A model generated the notes under the pieces. That model was not told the DNA's origin, ran no database searches, and saw only the letters and a program-made list of their open reading frames with translations. A stretch of DNA of 28,198 nucleotides from Myxococcales bacterium (GTDB taxonomy: Bacteria; Myxococcota_C; UBA6777), in contig JALTMC010000046.1 of assembly GCA_027005175.1 (NCBI GenBank), positions 1 to 28,198 on the forward strand. Reading direction: 5' to 3'. Both the position numbers and the translations under genes were made by a program. Positions 1 to 8,114 of the stretch are shown one piece after another; positions within the stretch are counted from its first letter, which is position 1, and each line of letters opens with the position of its first letter.

Positions 1-531
1 TCTCTCCCCATTAGCCGATTTGAACTGGTCTTTTCCAAATTCTTTGGCCGCGCTGCTGCCCTCATTCTCGCTGTTTGTCTTGGCTTTGGAGTGTCAGCTT
101 TTTTTGCAGGTAAGGCCACGCGAGTGGTCTTACCTTACTTGCTAGGCCCAACTCTTTTGCTGGGCCTTTCCTTTCTCTCCATCGGAGTGCTACTCTCCTC
201 TGTCGTCAAGCGTCAGGTCACTGCTGCTAGCTTTCTTGTCGTGATCTGGTTTTCCATGGTCTTTTTCTATGACTTGGGTCTTGTCAGTCTTATTGTTGGG
301 ACCGATGGTGCTATCTCAACAAACACCGTGAGTAACCTTGTTCTTGCCAATCCTACAGGCTTGTATCGCGTTCAGATGATGAGCTTCTTTACAAGCACTC
401 AATCTTTGGGCAACGTTGTGCTCGTGAAAACAATCCCAAGCCTCCTAACCATGAGCCTGCTCTGGGTCTCTTGGATCCTTGGACCCATTCTCATCAGTGG
501 GATCTTGCTGCTGAAAAGGAAAGTTATTTGA
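1..531 (+). CDS. nosY: NosY-like ABC-2 type transporter permease, 5'-truncated
   Basis: The frame is open from base 1 to the stop at 529-531, so the window holds the C-terminal 176 residues of a longer protein. It is very hydrophobic, with about four to five membrane segments, and begins with an ISRFELVFSKFFGR stretch like the cytoplasmic loop (PVSR...KF.G) of ABC-2 permeases. By family knowledge, NosY pairs with the ATPase NosF and the periplasmic protein NosD to help mature the copper centres of nitrous oxide reductase in the inner membrane. The assignment rests mainly on the next gene, 76 bp downstream, which looks like nosL; the order F-Y-L is usual in nos clusters. Without the upstream genes it could be another ABC-2 permease, but the NosL context makes NosY the best call. 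Confidence 0.72.
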   Translation, partial: SLPISRFELVFSKFFGRAAALILAVCLGFGVSAFFAGKATRVVLPYLLGPTLLLGLSFLSIGVLLSSVVKRQVTAASFLVVIWFSMVFFYDLGLVSLIVGTDGAISTNTVSNLVLANPTGLYRVQMMSFFTSTQSLGNVVLVKTIPSLLTMSLLWVSWILGPILISGILLLKRKVI

Positions 532-590
532 TACAACGGGTTTCTTACAGTGTTTGAGTCATATACGCTATGCTCTTAAATTGTTATGCA

Positions 591-596
591 AAGGAA
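591..596 (+). promoter_or_regulatory. Ribosome-binding site that sets the nosL start
   Basis: AAGGAA lies 11 bases before the ATG at 608. The frame also opens at a TTG at 554, but that would add 18 polar residues before the signal peptide, so 608 is preferred. Confidence 0.5.
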
Positions 597-607
597 ATCT
601 ATTTAAT

Positions 608-1114
608 ATGAGTGTTCCACGTTTACTTCTTACGCTGTTGTTGGTGTTGTTTCTTTTTGGGTGCAAAAAGGAACAACATCAAGCTCCTGTCCAGACGAAG
701 GCGCAGAACTTCAAAGGGGACTCTTGTGCAGCTTGTGGGATGATTCTTCGCGAACAGTCCTCGCCACGAGGACAGGTTGTTCATCGTGATGGCAAACGCG
801 CTTACTTTTGCTCCATCAGTGATATGTTAAGCTACCTGGAGGCTCCTTCTCCTCATGGTCGCGCAAAAGCGATTTATGTTGAGTTCCTGTCCCCCAAAGC
901 GAATCCCAAAACATTTGCAACAGCTTCACGGCCCTGGCTGGCCGCAGAAAAAGCGATCTATGTTTTGGGGGTTGCCAAGCCACGTGTGATGGGAGTTCCC
1001 ATTCTGACGTATGAAACAGAACGCCAAGCCCGGTATATCGCACAAAAGTGGAAAGGAAAGGTGTTTCGCTGGAAACAACTCAAGCCTGCATGGAAAAAGT
1101 TGCGGGCAAAATAA
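608..1114 (+). CDS. nosL: NosL-like copper-binding lipoprotein
   Basis: The protein is 168 residues from the ATG at 608. Residues 1-18 form a lipoprotein signal peptide ending in LFGC, so Cys19 would be lipidated. The mature part carries the NosL hallmark CAACGM (Cys40, Cys43, Met45), followed by a YFCSISDML segment with Cys68, matching the usual NosL layout. Family knowledge: NosL binds Cu(I) in the periplasm and supplies copper to apo-nitrous oxide reductase, working with NosDFY. It lies between the NosY-like permease and a cytochrome c, all on the same strand, which suggests one operon. The C-terminal 25 residues are Lys/Arg-rich. The longer TTG-started version (554) is unlikely because it buries the signal peptide. 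Confidence 0.82.
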   Translation: MSVPRLLLTLLLVLFLFGCKKEQHQAPVQTKAQNFKGDSCAACGMILREQSSPRGQVVHRDGKRAYFCSISDMLSYLEAPSPHGRAKAIYVEFLSPKANPKTFATASRPWLAAEKAIYVLGVAKPRVMGVPILTYETERQARYIAQKWKGKVFRWKQLKPAWKKLRAK

Positions 1115-1202
1115 GAATGGATAAGGGGGTTGGAGCAATGGTTGAGTCGTGCTATTCGGCTACTGATTTAAAACGGAAACATGCTGTTTCCCATTTTCTT
1201 TT

Positions 1203-1210
1203 AAAGGAGA
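1203..1210 (+). promoter_or_regulatory. Strong ribosome-binding site for the cytochrome c gene
   Basis: AAAGGAGA ends 8 bases before the ATG at 1219. It fixes that start over the longer frame that opens at 1048 inside nosL. Confidence 0.75.
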
Positions 1211-1218
1211 TTTTTGTC

Positions 1219-1635
1219 ATGAAGCGTTTTATGTTGATTCTTTTGGCTTTGTTGGTGAGTGGTTCTTTGATTGGATGCAAAAAGAAAGCGTCTGCTCCTG
1301 CTCCTGCCACTCGTAAGGTGGCAAAGAGGGCCATTGCCAAAAATGTCGATACCTCTTTGCCGGGAGATCCTGTGGCTGGTGCCAAGATCTACGCTAGAAT
1401 CTGTCTTGCTTGTCATGGTGCAAATGGGCGTGGCAACGGTGGTATGACGGCAGCTGACTTTATCAAAGACACCTCACGTCTTGCGAAAGACAACAAGGTT
1501 CTCTTGAACTCCATCGCCAATGGAATCAAAAATGGTATGCGTGTGATGCCAGCTCAAAAAGGTGTTCTTTCGAAGAAAGAAATGAAAGACGCTCTCTCTT
1601 ATATTCGCAAAACCTTTGGAAAGAAGAAAAAATAG
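1219..1635 (+). CDS. Monohaem c-type cytochrome lipoprotein
   Basis: The 138-residue protein has a lipoprotein signal peptide ending in LIGC (Cys20), an Ala/Pro/Lys linker, and one haem-binding motif CLACH (residues 62-66). The motif sits in the usual class I context GAKIYARICLACHGANGRG. Met107 or Met110 (MRVMPAQ) is the likely distal haem ligand. The family role is electron transfer in the periplasm. Small cytochromes c are common in clade II nos clusters, where they are thought to pass electrons toward NosZ; here the gene follows nosL by 104 bp on the same strand, which fits that role. It ends 12 bases from the convergent vWA gene, and I see no clear hairpin terminator between them. Confidence 0.85.
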   Translation: MKRFMLILLALLVSGSLIGCKKKASAPAPATRKVAKRAIAKNVDTSLPGDPVAGAKIYARICLACHGANGRGNGGMTAADFIKDTSRLAKDNKVLLNSIANGIKNGMRVMPAQKGVLSKKEMKDALSYIRKTFGKKKK

Positions 1636-1647
1636 CCTGGAATAGGT

Positions 1648-3957
1648 TCAGGAGAGTGTTGTTGTCTTGCGTCGTGTGAGGAAGGGAAGGAGCAGGAGCA
1701 CACAGAACAGAGAAAAGGGGAGGTTGGTTTGGTCTTGTGTGTTGCAAACACAGCCACTGTTTCTACGACGACTTGCTCCACCTGTGTTGGGTCCTGTGTT
1801 TCCACCATCCAGGTTGACTGTTCCTGTGCCAGGACCGGGGGCTGTGCCATGGTTGTTGTTATTGTTGCTTGAGCCGGGGGGCTTGGGCCTTGTGGGTGGT
1901 AAGGGGCCATTGGAGCCGTAGCACTCACCGTCAACACAGCGTTGACCCGAAGGGCACTTTATGTTCTGACAGCGGTCGGGTACGCAAACTCCCTTGAGGC
2001 ACACGTTGTCTGTACCACAAGGCTTGGCAGGACATGTGGCTGGAACACACTTTCCTGCCAAACATCCCTGTCCTTGTGGACAGGTCTTTCCACCACATGG
2101 ATCTGTGTCACAGATCCCATTGCTGCAGCTTTGTCCCACAGGACAAGAGACCTTGCCACAAGAGTGGCGACAGGTTCCGTCGGAAGGTTGGCAGAATTGC
2201 CCGGCAGCACACTTTGTGCCCGCACACAGATCCCGTGTACACTTGCTGTTGATACAGATCTGTCCTTTTCTACAGGCTCCACCGGGTTGGTTGCAGTTGG
2301 CAGAGACACATTGTCCCTGCTTGCAACGTTTGCCTGTTGGACAGGCTGGCTTACAGGATTTGGGCTGGCAGATCCTGGCCTTTGTGTTGCAGAGGTAGCC
2401 ATTGGGACACTCTTGGGTACAGCCTCGATAACATTGGCCTGCGACACATCTACCATTGGGGCAAGAAGCTCCATTGTCCGTTTTTCCATCACAGTTGTTA
2501 TCCCGTCCATCACAGATCTCAGCAGAGGGCTGTGGGGCAGAGCAAGTGCTCCAGTCTCCCTGTATGCAGGCTTGCGTTCCACGACCGCAACGGGTTGAAC
2601 ACTCTCGACTGAGCTTCTCATCGACGAGACCATCACAGTCATCGTCGCGACCGTTGCATTGCTCTTTTTGAGGCTGCTTGGCACTACAGTTCTTCCATTT
2701 TCCTCTGATACAACTTTCGGTACCTTTGCCACACAAGGTGGAGCAGTTGCGCTGCAAACCGTCATCCACTTTTCCATTGCAATCGTCGTCGAAATTGTTG
2801 CACTTTTCTGGTTGTGGCTTTTGGCTCGACTGACAGGCTCCCCAGTTGCCGTTGGTGCACTTTTTTAAGCCAACACCACATTGTGCCTGACATGCGACGG
2901 TGATGCCATCGTCGACTTGACCATCACAGTTGTTATCACGCCCATCACAAATCTCCGCTTTGGGTCGGGGTGCTGTACAGTTTGTCCACTGACCTCTGAC
3001 ACAAGTCTCTGTGCCCTTGCCACAACGTGTTGCACAGTTGCGTTGGAGTCCTTCGTCAACTGTACCATCGCAATCATCGTCAATGTTGTTGCATGTCTCA
3101 GGCCCCGGGCCACGGTTGGCATTGCACTGACTCCATCGACCACTGATACATGTGCGAGAACCTGCTCCACAAGATGCCTGGCAGGTCTCCTTGAAGTTAT
3201 CAACGATGCCATCACAGTTGTCGTCTTTGTTGTTGCATACCTCGCGAGATGCACCATTTCCGATATTGTTGAGGGCGATTTGCAAGCTCTTCAGGTTGTC
3301 GGCTTGGTAGTACTTTCCTGTACCGCCAGCCACTGCCATATCTTGGAGCTGTTTGGGATTCACACCCGAACCAAACCCCACAACATAGGTTTTTACATCA
3401 TAGGTTCGTCCACCCACTAAGATGCTGCGTAGACGTCTCACCTCCGAGACCACATCCGTTCCACAAACATTGGGCATACCATCGGTAATAAGGAGGACAT
3501 AGCGACGTCTGTCTTTGAGGGAATCTCGTGGGATAACTTCATTTTTATAATGGTTGTAGGCTTGCTGTAGCGCACACTTCATGGCTGTGCTACCGGCAGG
3601 CCTGAGGTTGTTGAGTGTCGAGAGACAAATCGACGCTGTATTCGCTGCGATCCTCACGCGAAGTTTGGCGGTACTTTCAAAGGTAATTAGGCCAAAGCGC
3701 AACTTCTTGGCATACTGAGTGAGCAACTGAGTAAACGCTTTTTTGGCAGCATCCCATTTGCTTCCTTTGAATAGGCCAAGACGAGAGCCCATGCTACCAG
3801 AGTGATCCACCACCAACAAGAGATCCGATGCCTGGCATTGTGCAGGGACCTGTGCGTTGACCCTCTTTGCAGGCGCATTGACCCACACCACCAACAACAC
3901 AACCAAACTCCACCGCACCCAACGGTAACACATGCGATTGCTCGACAAACTGTACAT
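1648..3957 (-). CDS. Secreted vWA-domain protein with MopE-type motifs, Cys-rich repeats and a MYXO-CTERM-like tail
   Basis: The product has 769 residues. A signal peptide (about 1-35, cut near VNAQ) precedes a von Willebrand factor A domain with the MIDAS motif DHSGSMG (Asp51, Ser53, Ser55). Six MopE-type sites follow (for example ETCNNIDDDCDGTVDEG), alternating with CGxGTExCxxGxWxxC spacers. Next come Cys-rich modules of the CPxGxxCxxGxC kind and a low-complexity linker rich in Pro, Gly and Asn. The C-terminus is GCVC, a hydrophobic stretch (LPFSLFCVLLLLPFL) and TRRK, like MYXO-CTERM sorting signals, which predicts surface anchoring after processing. vWA domains bind metal and protein ligands. 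MopE sites resemble Ca2+-binding DxDxDG loops and are named for the Methylococcus copper protein MopE. The actual ligand is unknown. It converges on the nos genes and diverges from the methyltransferase gene. Confidence 0.88.
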   Translation of the reverse strand: MYSLSSNRMCYRWVRWSLVVLLVVWVNAPAKRVNAQVPAQCQASDLLLVVDHSGSMGSRLGLFKGSKWDAAKKAFTQLLTQYAKKLRFGLITFESTAKLRVRIAANTASICLSTLNNLRPAGSTAMKCALQQAYNHYKNEVIPRDSLKDRRRYVLLITDGMPNVCGTDVVSEVRRLRSILVGGRTYDVKTYVVGFGSGVNPKQLQDMAVAGGTGKYYQADNLKSLQIALNNIGNGASREVCNNKDDNCDGIVDNFKETCQASCGAGSRTCISGRWSQCNANRGPGPETCNNIDDDCDGTVDEGLQRNCATRCGKGTETCVRGQWTNCTAPRPKAEICDGRDNNCDGQVDDGITVACQAQCGVGLKKCTNGNWGACQSSQKPQPEKCNNFDDDCNGKVDDGLQRNCSTLCGKGTESCIRGKWKNCSAKQPQKEQCNGRDDDCDGLVDEKLSRECSTRCGRGTQACIQGDWSTCSAPQPSAEICDGRDNNCDGKTDNGASCPNGRCVAGQCYRGCTQECPNGYLCNTKARICQPKSCKPACPTGKRCKQGQCVSANCNQPGGACRKGQICINSKCTRDLCAGTKCAAGQFCQPSDGTCRHSCGKVSCPVGQSCSNGICDTDPCGGKTCPQGQGCLAGKCVPATCPAKPCGTDNVCLKGVCVPDRCQNIKCPSGQRCVDGECYGSNGPLPPTRPKPPGSSNNNNNHGTAPGPGTGTVNLDGGNTGPNTGGASRRRNSGCVCNTQDQTNLPFSLFCVLLLLPFLTRRKTTTLS

Positions 3958-3965
3958 TCTGGCCC

Positions 3966-3973
3966 TCCTCCTT
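3966..3973 (-). promoter_or_regulatory. Strong ribosome-binding site of the vWA gene
   Basis: On the minus strand AAGGAGGA ends 8 bases before the ATG at 3957. It supports that start for the vWA/MopE protein. Confidence 0.75.
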
Positions 3974-4216
3974 AAGGAATAATGGCATACCTTCCTCCAA
4001 GTATCGACCCAAATACAAAGTTGTTGCTAGGATAGGAGTTTTTCATTGCTCCTGGTGCATAGACAAACTTACTCTTTAAGGTTTGTGGTTGGCTTTGCCA
4101 AACTTGCACATGATATCGTATTGTGCTGACCCTTTGTTGGAAGAGGACGGTGCTGTCTTGGTTATGGTATATTGCCGGGAAGTTCGATGAAGCAAAGCAA
4201 GAGAGTCTAAACGGTT

Positions 4217-4222
4217 GGAGAG
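4217..4222 (+). promoter_or_regulatory. Ribosome-binding site for the methyltransferase-like gene
   Basis: GGAGAG ends 7 bases before the ATG at 4230. It favours that start over the TTG at 4215, which overlaps the site itself. Confidence 0.6.
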
Positions 4223-4229
4223 ACTTTTG

Positions 4230-4829
4230 ATGAGATCTATTTCTTCGGTACATCCTGACTTGCTCAAATGGAATCGCAAGTATGCTGGGCAGAGGTCCTC
4301 TTTTTTGCCACATCCCATGGTACACCGTTTACCCTTGTCGGATCTTCCATCTGGGGGTATTTTAGAGTTAGCGGGTGGTCCTTCGGGCTCTGCGCTTGCG
4401 TTGGCAGAGCAAACAGGACGCTCGATTTGTGTGACAGATATCTCGGATATGGGCTTGAAGCAATTGCATGAGGAAGCTGAGGTGCGAAATTTGGCGAGGT
4501 TGATCCAATGTTTGCAGGTCGATCTCTCTGTGTGGTCTCCTGTGGCTCAGCAATTTGCGTTGGTTTTTGGGTTGCGTTACTGGGATTCGGATTTGTTTGT
4601 TCGTGCTTGTGAAGCAGTTCTTCCTGGAGGCTATATCGCCTGGGAGACGTTCTCCCTTGCAGAACAAACGTATCGACCGAGATTTCGAACAGAATGGTGC
4701 TTACTGGACGGTGAACCTGCTTCGTTGTTGCCAGAGGGATTTGTCATTGTGTCAGAAGAGGAGTTAGACAATGGGGAAGCTGCGACTCGGCGCTTGATCG
4801 CACAGCGAAAACTCACCAGTGGGCCATAG
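4230..4829 (+). CDS. Class I SAM-dependent methyltransferase-like protein
   Basis: The 199-residue cytoplasmic protein begins WNRKYAG, as in many small class I methyltransferases. It has a motif I-like glycine loop ILELAGGPSGSALALAE (about residues 44-60), an acidic residue at the end of strand 2 (VTD, Asp70), a motif near VDLSVW and a GGYIAWETF strand that fits motif III. The length suits a minimal Rossmann-fold methyltransferase. The substrate cannot be told. The first glycine of the usual ExGxGxG motif is replaced by Ala, so SAM binding is probable but unproven. It diverges from the vWA gene across 272 bp and precedes the protease gene by 158 bp. No functional link with either is evident. 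Confidence 0.65.
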   Translation: MRSISSVHPDLLKWNRKYAGQRSSFLPHPMVHRLPLSDLPSGGILELAGGPSGSALALAEQTGRSICVTDISDMGLKQLHEEAEVRNLARLIQCLQVDLSVWSPVAQQFALVFGLRYWDSDLFVRACEAVLPGGYIAWETFSLAEQTYRPRFRTEWCLLDGEPASLLPEGFVIVSEEELDNGEAATRRLIAQRKLTSGP

Positions 4830-4844
4830 AAAGCTCGCATCTTT

Positions 4845-4890
4845 AAAAACTCAAAGGAATAGCTCCCCCTAAAACCTCAAAGGAATAGCT
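4845..4890 (+). repeat. Two-copy 20-bp direct repeat, period 26 bp
   Basis: Copies lie at 4845-4864 and 4871-4890 and share the core CTCAAAGGAATAGCT, with one mismatch over 20 bp. They sit just after the methyltransferase stop codon and about 100 bp before the protease start. They could be a tandem regulator site or a slippage product. Confidence 0.7.
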
Positions 4891-4987
4891 ACCATCTTGT
4901 GGGGAAAGAAACAAATGGTTCTGATGTGTGTTCTTTTCTTTGACGTGAACTTTCTGATGAAATCGAGTTTTTGAGGGACTGTATGCT

Positions 4988-7738
4988 ATGAGTTGTGACT
5001 GGAAGCTTGTGAGGCTTGGCTGGATGATTGTGGTGAGTCTTGGTTTACCAGGGTTGATCGTTGCTTGTGTTCCCCAGGATAGGCCTCTCTCTGAACCAGA
5101 AAAGCTGGTCTCGTTGGAGCAAACTGTGATTGGCGGGAAGCCAGACAACAGTCATCCTGCTGTAGGTGCGATGGTTACGAAGTCTGCAAAAAGTTCGTAT
5201 TGTACGGCAACTCTCATTGGGTCACGGTTGGTTCTTACGGCGGCACACTGTGCATCACGTCGTACTCCATCAAGCATCCAGTTTCGAATCGATAGGCCCA
5301 ATGGCTCTGGCATTACAAAAACATACCATGATGTGGCGCAGCAGGTGGTTCATCCTCAGTATGGTCGGACTTCTCGCGGCCTTGTGAATGATCTTGCGTT
5401 AGTGATTCTCTCCAAAGATGTCACGGGCGTTGCTCCGATGCCTGTGAATGCGCAGGCGATGGACAAGACTTGGGTGAATCGCAAGATCTTCTTTATCGGC
5501 TATGGCTTGATTCAAACGACCCCACAGCGTCGAAAGCCCACCAACAAATACAGCGTAGAGATTACGTTGCGCAGGCTCTTGTCCGACCGCTTTGAAACCA
5601 AAGATGCAAAGAAAAGTGTTTGCTCGGGTGATTCGGGTGGTCCTGCTCTGTACAAACTCAATGGGCGAATGACACTGATCGGTGTAAACTCCTATGTTAC
5701 GGGGCGTTCGTCAGGGGGGAGGCCTTATTGTGATGGCTCAAGTTGGGACTTTCGCGTGGACCCCTACAACACTTGGTTGCAACCTTATCTGGCGAAGTAT
5801 GGTGGGAAATGCACGACTGACCAGGATTGCGGCAATTGTTTTGTTTGTGAGAAGACGAGTGGTAAATGCAAACCCAAGGTGGTGGTTAAGACTACACCGT
5901 TCTGTTCTCCCTGTTCTGGAACCTGTGGCAACGGGGGAGTTTGTGAGGCTCTCCCCACGGGATATCGGTGTCTTCAAGCCTGTGATGCCAGTCGCTGTTG
6001 TCCTCCGAACTCAACATGTCAAAAAGTGGGTGGTAAGGACCAATGTATGCCCGACAAGGCTCTCTGCCCAGCCTGGAAGTGCAAGGTTGACAAAGACTGT
6101 GGACCTGGGGAGGTTTGCAATCAGGGAGCTTGTAAGCCTGCACCTGTATCACCTGCACCCACACTTTGTGGAAAGTGCACCAAGGATACCGACTGTAAGG
6201 GTGGACGCTGTGTGACTTTTCCTGAAGGAAAATACTGTACACAACCTTGTGCCAACAACTTATTCTGCCCCACGGGCTATACATGCAAATCGATGTCAGG
6301 AAGTAAACAATGCTTTCCCACAACAGGGATCTGTCCTTGCAAAAGCAACGCAACTTGTTATACAGGATTTTCCTGTACTGGCGGTCGTTGTGCGCGTCAG
6401 GGAGGTGGGAAGTATGGTCATCTTTGCGATAGCCGTCGCCCTTGTGCAAAGGGATATCGGTGTGTCCAGCAAGGTAGCGTGAGCCGTTGTTTTCAGACTT
6501 GCCAGGGACCGTATCCTGCCGGTTCGCCAGGGGCTGCTTGTGGAGGAAGTAACGGACGAACATGTAGCTCAGGATCCCGCTGCTTGGGCCTCTCTCGTAT
6601 TGGGTATATCTGCTTTCGGCTCTGTTCCAATAGTGGCTCTTGTGTCAATGGTGGGACCTGTACCCGAATTTCGAGAACGTTGGCTTACTGCCGTTGTACT
6701 GCAGACAACCAATGCAAAAATGGAGCAACTTGCAATCGGGATCGTGTCAGTAGCTTGGGGCAATGTGCGACGAAGTCCAACAATGTAAATCAGTGCGCTC
6801 CAGGCTTGGTTTGCAAGTTATCCGGTTCAAGTTATCTCTGTGTTCCTGGCGCAAGTCAGCGTGCTGGTGAAGAGTGTGATGCGACACGAAGATGCCAAGC
6901 TGGTTTGGTGTGCGCGAATACCGAACGTGGAAACTCCGTATGTATCCGTCGTTGTACGAGCGATACTTTCTGCAAGAAAGAAGGTGGAAGTTGCACCTTG
7001 AGTGGAAACATTCGATTCTGTACTTGCAACACCGCGAAGTGCAGTGCTGGATATATTTGCAAAGATATCTCCAGCCGCAACAAGGTCTGCACACCTGGCT
7101 CTTGTAAGTCGGACAAGGACTGTTCTTCTGGTCAGGCTTGTAATAACGGAACTTGTGGACAAAAGCCAGCAGGTTGTCAGTCGGACAGTGACTGCTCAGC
7201 CAAACAGCGTTGTAGAAATGGAAAGTGTGAGGCAAAGCCCGCTTGCTCCAATGATGCTGACTGTGGAAGCGTGAAGCTGGAATGTCAGGGTGGAGTGTGT
7301 GTTCCCAGACCCTCCAGTTGCCTCTCCAACAAAGACTGTACTGGTGGTCAGAAGTGTGAAAATGGGGCGTGTCGAAAGCCTGCTGGCTGTGCCTCAGACA
7401 ACGAATGTGCTGCGAAAGAGCGATGCGATCAGGGAAAATGTGTGCCTCGTACCACCATCAGTTGTACCCGCGATGATTCTTGCCCTGTCGGACAACGTTG
7501 TATCAGCGGTGGTTGTGTCGGTCCTGGAGGGGAAAACTCGGCAAACACGGATGCTGCAGGCTCTGAGAAGTCCAGTCAGGACGGAGGGAGCGGTGTCGAT
7601 AAAATAGACCAGAACCCACCCCAGCCTCCCCCCAAAGGTTGTCAATGTTCCACACCAACGAACCCCAATGGCGGTATTCCTGTGATCTTGCTTCTCCTCT
7701 TCTTACTTCCCCTTTTGATTCAACGCCGGTACCTTTGA
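4988..7738 (+). CDS. Trypsin-like serine protease lipoprotein with Cys-rich repeats and a MYXO-CTERM-like tail
   Basis: The product has 916 residues; GAGGGA at 4973-4978 supports the ATG at 4988. A signal peptide ends in IVAC (Cys27), a lipobox. A chymotrypsin-fold (S1) domain spans about 48-270: IGG at 48-50, His87 in TAAHC, Asp135 in NDLALV and Ser216 in GDSGGP, so the catalytic triad is complete. The IGG start suggests zymogen activation by a cut before Ile48. Residues about 275-850 hold many short Cys-rich modules of the CxxDxDCxxGxxCxxGxC (EB/Dickkopf-like) type, probably extracellular binding or spacer units. A Gly/Ser/Pro linker leads to GCQC, a hydrophobic helix (IPVILLLLFLLPLLI) and QRRYL. 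Having both an N-terminal lipobox and a C-terminal sorting tail is unusual. The substrate is unknown. Confidence 0.9.
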   Translation: MSCDWKLVRLGWMIVVSLGLPGLIVACVPQDRPLSEPEKLVSLEQTVIGGKPDNSHPAVGAMVTKSAKSSYCTATLIGSRLVLTAAHCASRRTPSSIQFRIDRPNGSGITKTYHDVAQQVVHPQYGRTSRGLVNDLALVILSKDVTGVAPMPVNAQAMDKTWVNRKIFFIGYGLIQTTPQRRKPTNKYSVEITLRRLLSDRFETKDAKKSVCSGDSGGPALYKLNGRMTLIGVNSYVTGRSSGGRPYCDGSSWDFRVDPYNTWLQPYLAKYGGKCTTDQDCGNCFVCEKTSGKCKPKVVVKTTPFCSPCSGTCGNGGVCEALPTGYRCLQACDASRCCPPNSTCQKVGGKDQCMPDKALCPAWKCKVDKDCGPGEVCNQGACKPAPVSPAPTLCGKCTKDTDCKGGRCVTFPEGKYCTQPCANNLFCPTGYTCKSMSGSKQCFPTTGICPCKSNATCYTGFSCTGGRCARQGGGKYGHLCDSRRPCAKGYRCVQQGSVSRCFQTCQGPYPAGSPGAACGGSNGRTCSSGSRCLGLSRIGYICFRLCSNSGSCVNGGTCTRISRTLAYCRCTADNQCKNGATCNRDRVSSLGQCATKSNNVNQCAPGLVCKLSGSSYLCVPGASQRAGEECDATRRCQAGLVCANTERGNSVCIRRCTSDTFCKKEGGSCTLSGNIRFCTCNTAKCSAGYICKDISSRNKVCTPGSCKSDKDCSSGQACNNGTCGQKPAGCQSDSDCSAKQRCRNGKCEAKPACSNDADCGSVKLECQGGVCVPRPSSCLSNKDCTGGQKCENGACRKPAGCASDNECAAKERCDQGKCVPRTTISCTRDDSCPVGQRCISGGCVGPGGENSANTDAAGSEKSSQDGGSGVDKIDQNPPQPPPKGCQCSTPTNPNGGIPVILLLLFLLPLLIQRRYL

Positions 7739-7821
7739 CGATTGACGATCGGCTCCCTCAGAAACTCCCTCACTTGAAACTCCCCTCGGCAGAAGTCCCC
7801 TCGGCAGACATCTCTCGGTAG

Positions 7822-8106
7822 AAGCCCTTTCACAACATCGGGTATCTCAAACTGAAGTATCACACCCGAGACTTTCAGTTGCCCAATTCGCTCCGAATCA
7901 AGAAAAAGGCAGGGCACTACTGGGTGTCGTTCTGCTACGAAGACGGTCTCGATACCTCGAAGCTGTTGGACCGACATCAACATCTGCAAAAGCTACGAGA
8001 GTTACCAGCCGAGGATGTCAACAGTCCGGTGAGTCCTCGCTTCTTTGCATCAAGTATCTCAAAAAAGAGTCGTCTCTCTTCGGTGTGTCAACCGTTCGTG
8101 TTATGA
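7822..8106 (+). pseudogene. Decayed TnpB/OrfB-like (IS200/IS605 family) fragment
   Basis: A frame opening just after the stop at 7819-7821 encodes IGYLKLKYHTRDF, then LRIKKKAGHYWVSFCYEDG. This matches the TnpB segment that runs (I)GxxKL(K/R)YHRxIxGxxKxVTIxRxxGxYYVSFxVE. A little further on, LPAEDVNSPVSPRFFASS recalls the TnpB stretch ending NPRFF, but with the catalytic VGIDxG segment between them missing, as if deleted. There is no start codon in context, no N-terminal domain and no zinc-finger C-terminus, so it is a relic. The call rests on remembered family patterns, not on a search. If right, an IS200/IS605-type element once inserted next to the protease gene. Confidence 0.5.
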
Positions 8107-8110
8107 ACCC

Positions 8111-8114
8111 GGAG
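8111..8114 (+). promoter_or_regulatory. Ribosome-binding site for the tail-anchored protein
   Basis: GGAG lies 9 bases before the ATG at 8124. The upstream GTG (8085) and ATG (8103) in the same frame have no such site. Confidence 0.5.

Noticed and set aside
554-607. TTG start for NosL at 554
   Set aside because: It puts 18 residues in front of a normal lipoprotein signal peptide; the ATG at 608 has a binding site and a normal signal length.
1959-2777. A 272-residue minus-strand frame inside the vWA gene in another frame
   Set aside because: It overlaps the well-supported vWA/MopE gene on the same strand; its openness comes from the repeated Cys/Asp/Gly codons. It has no binding site and no recognisable domain.
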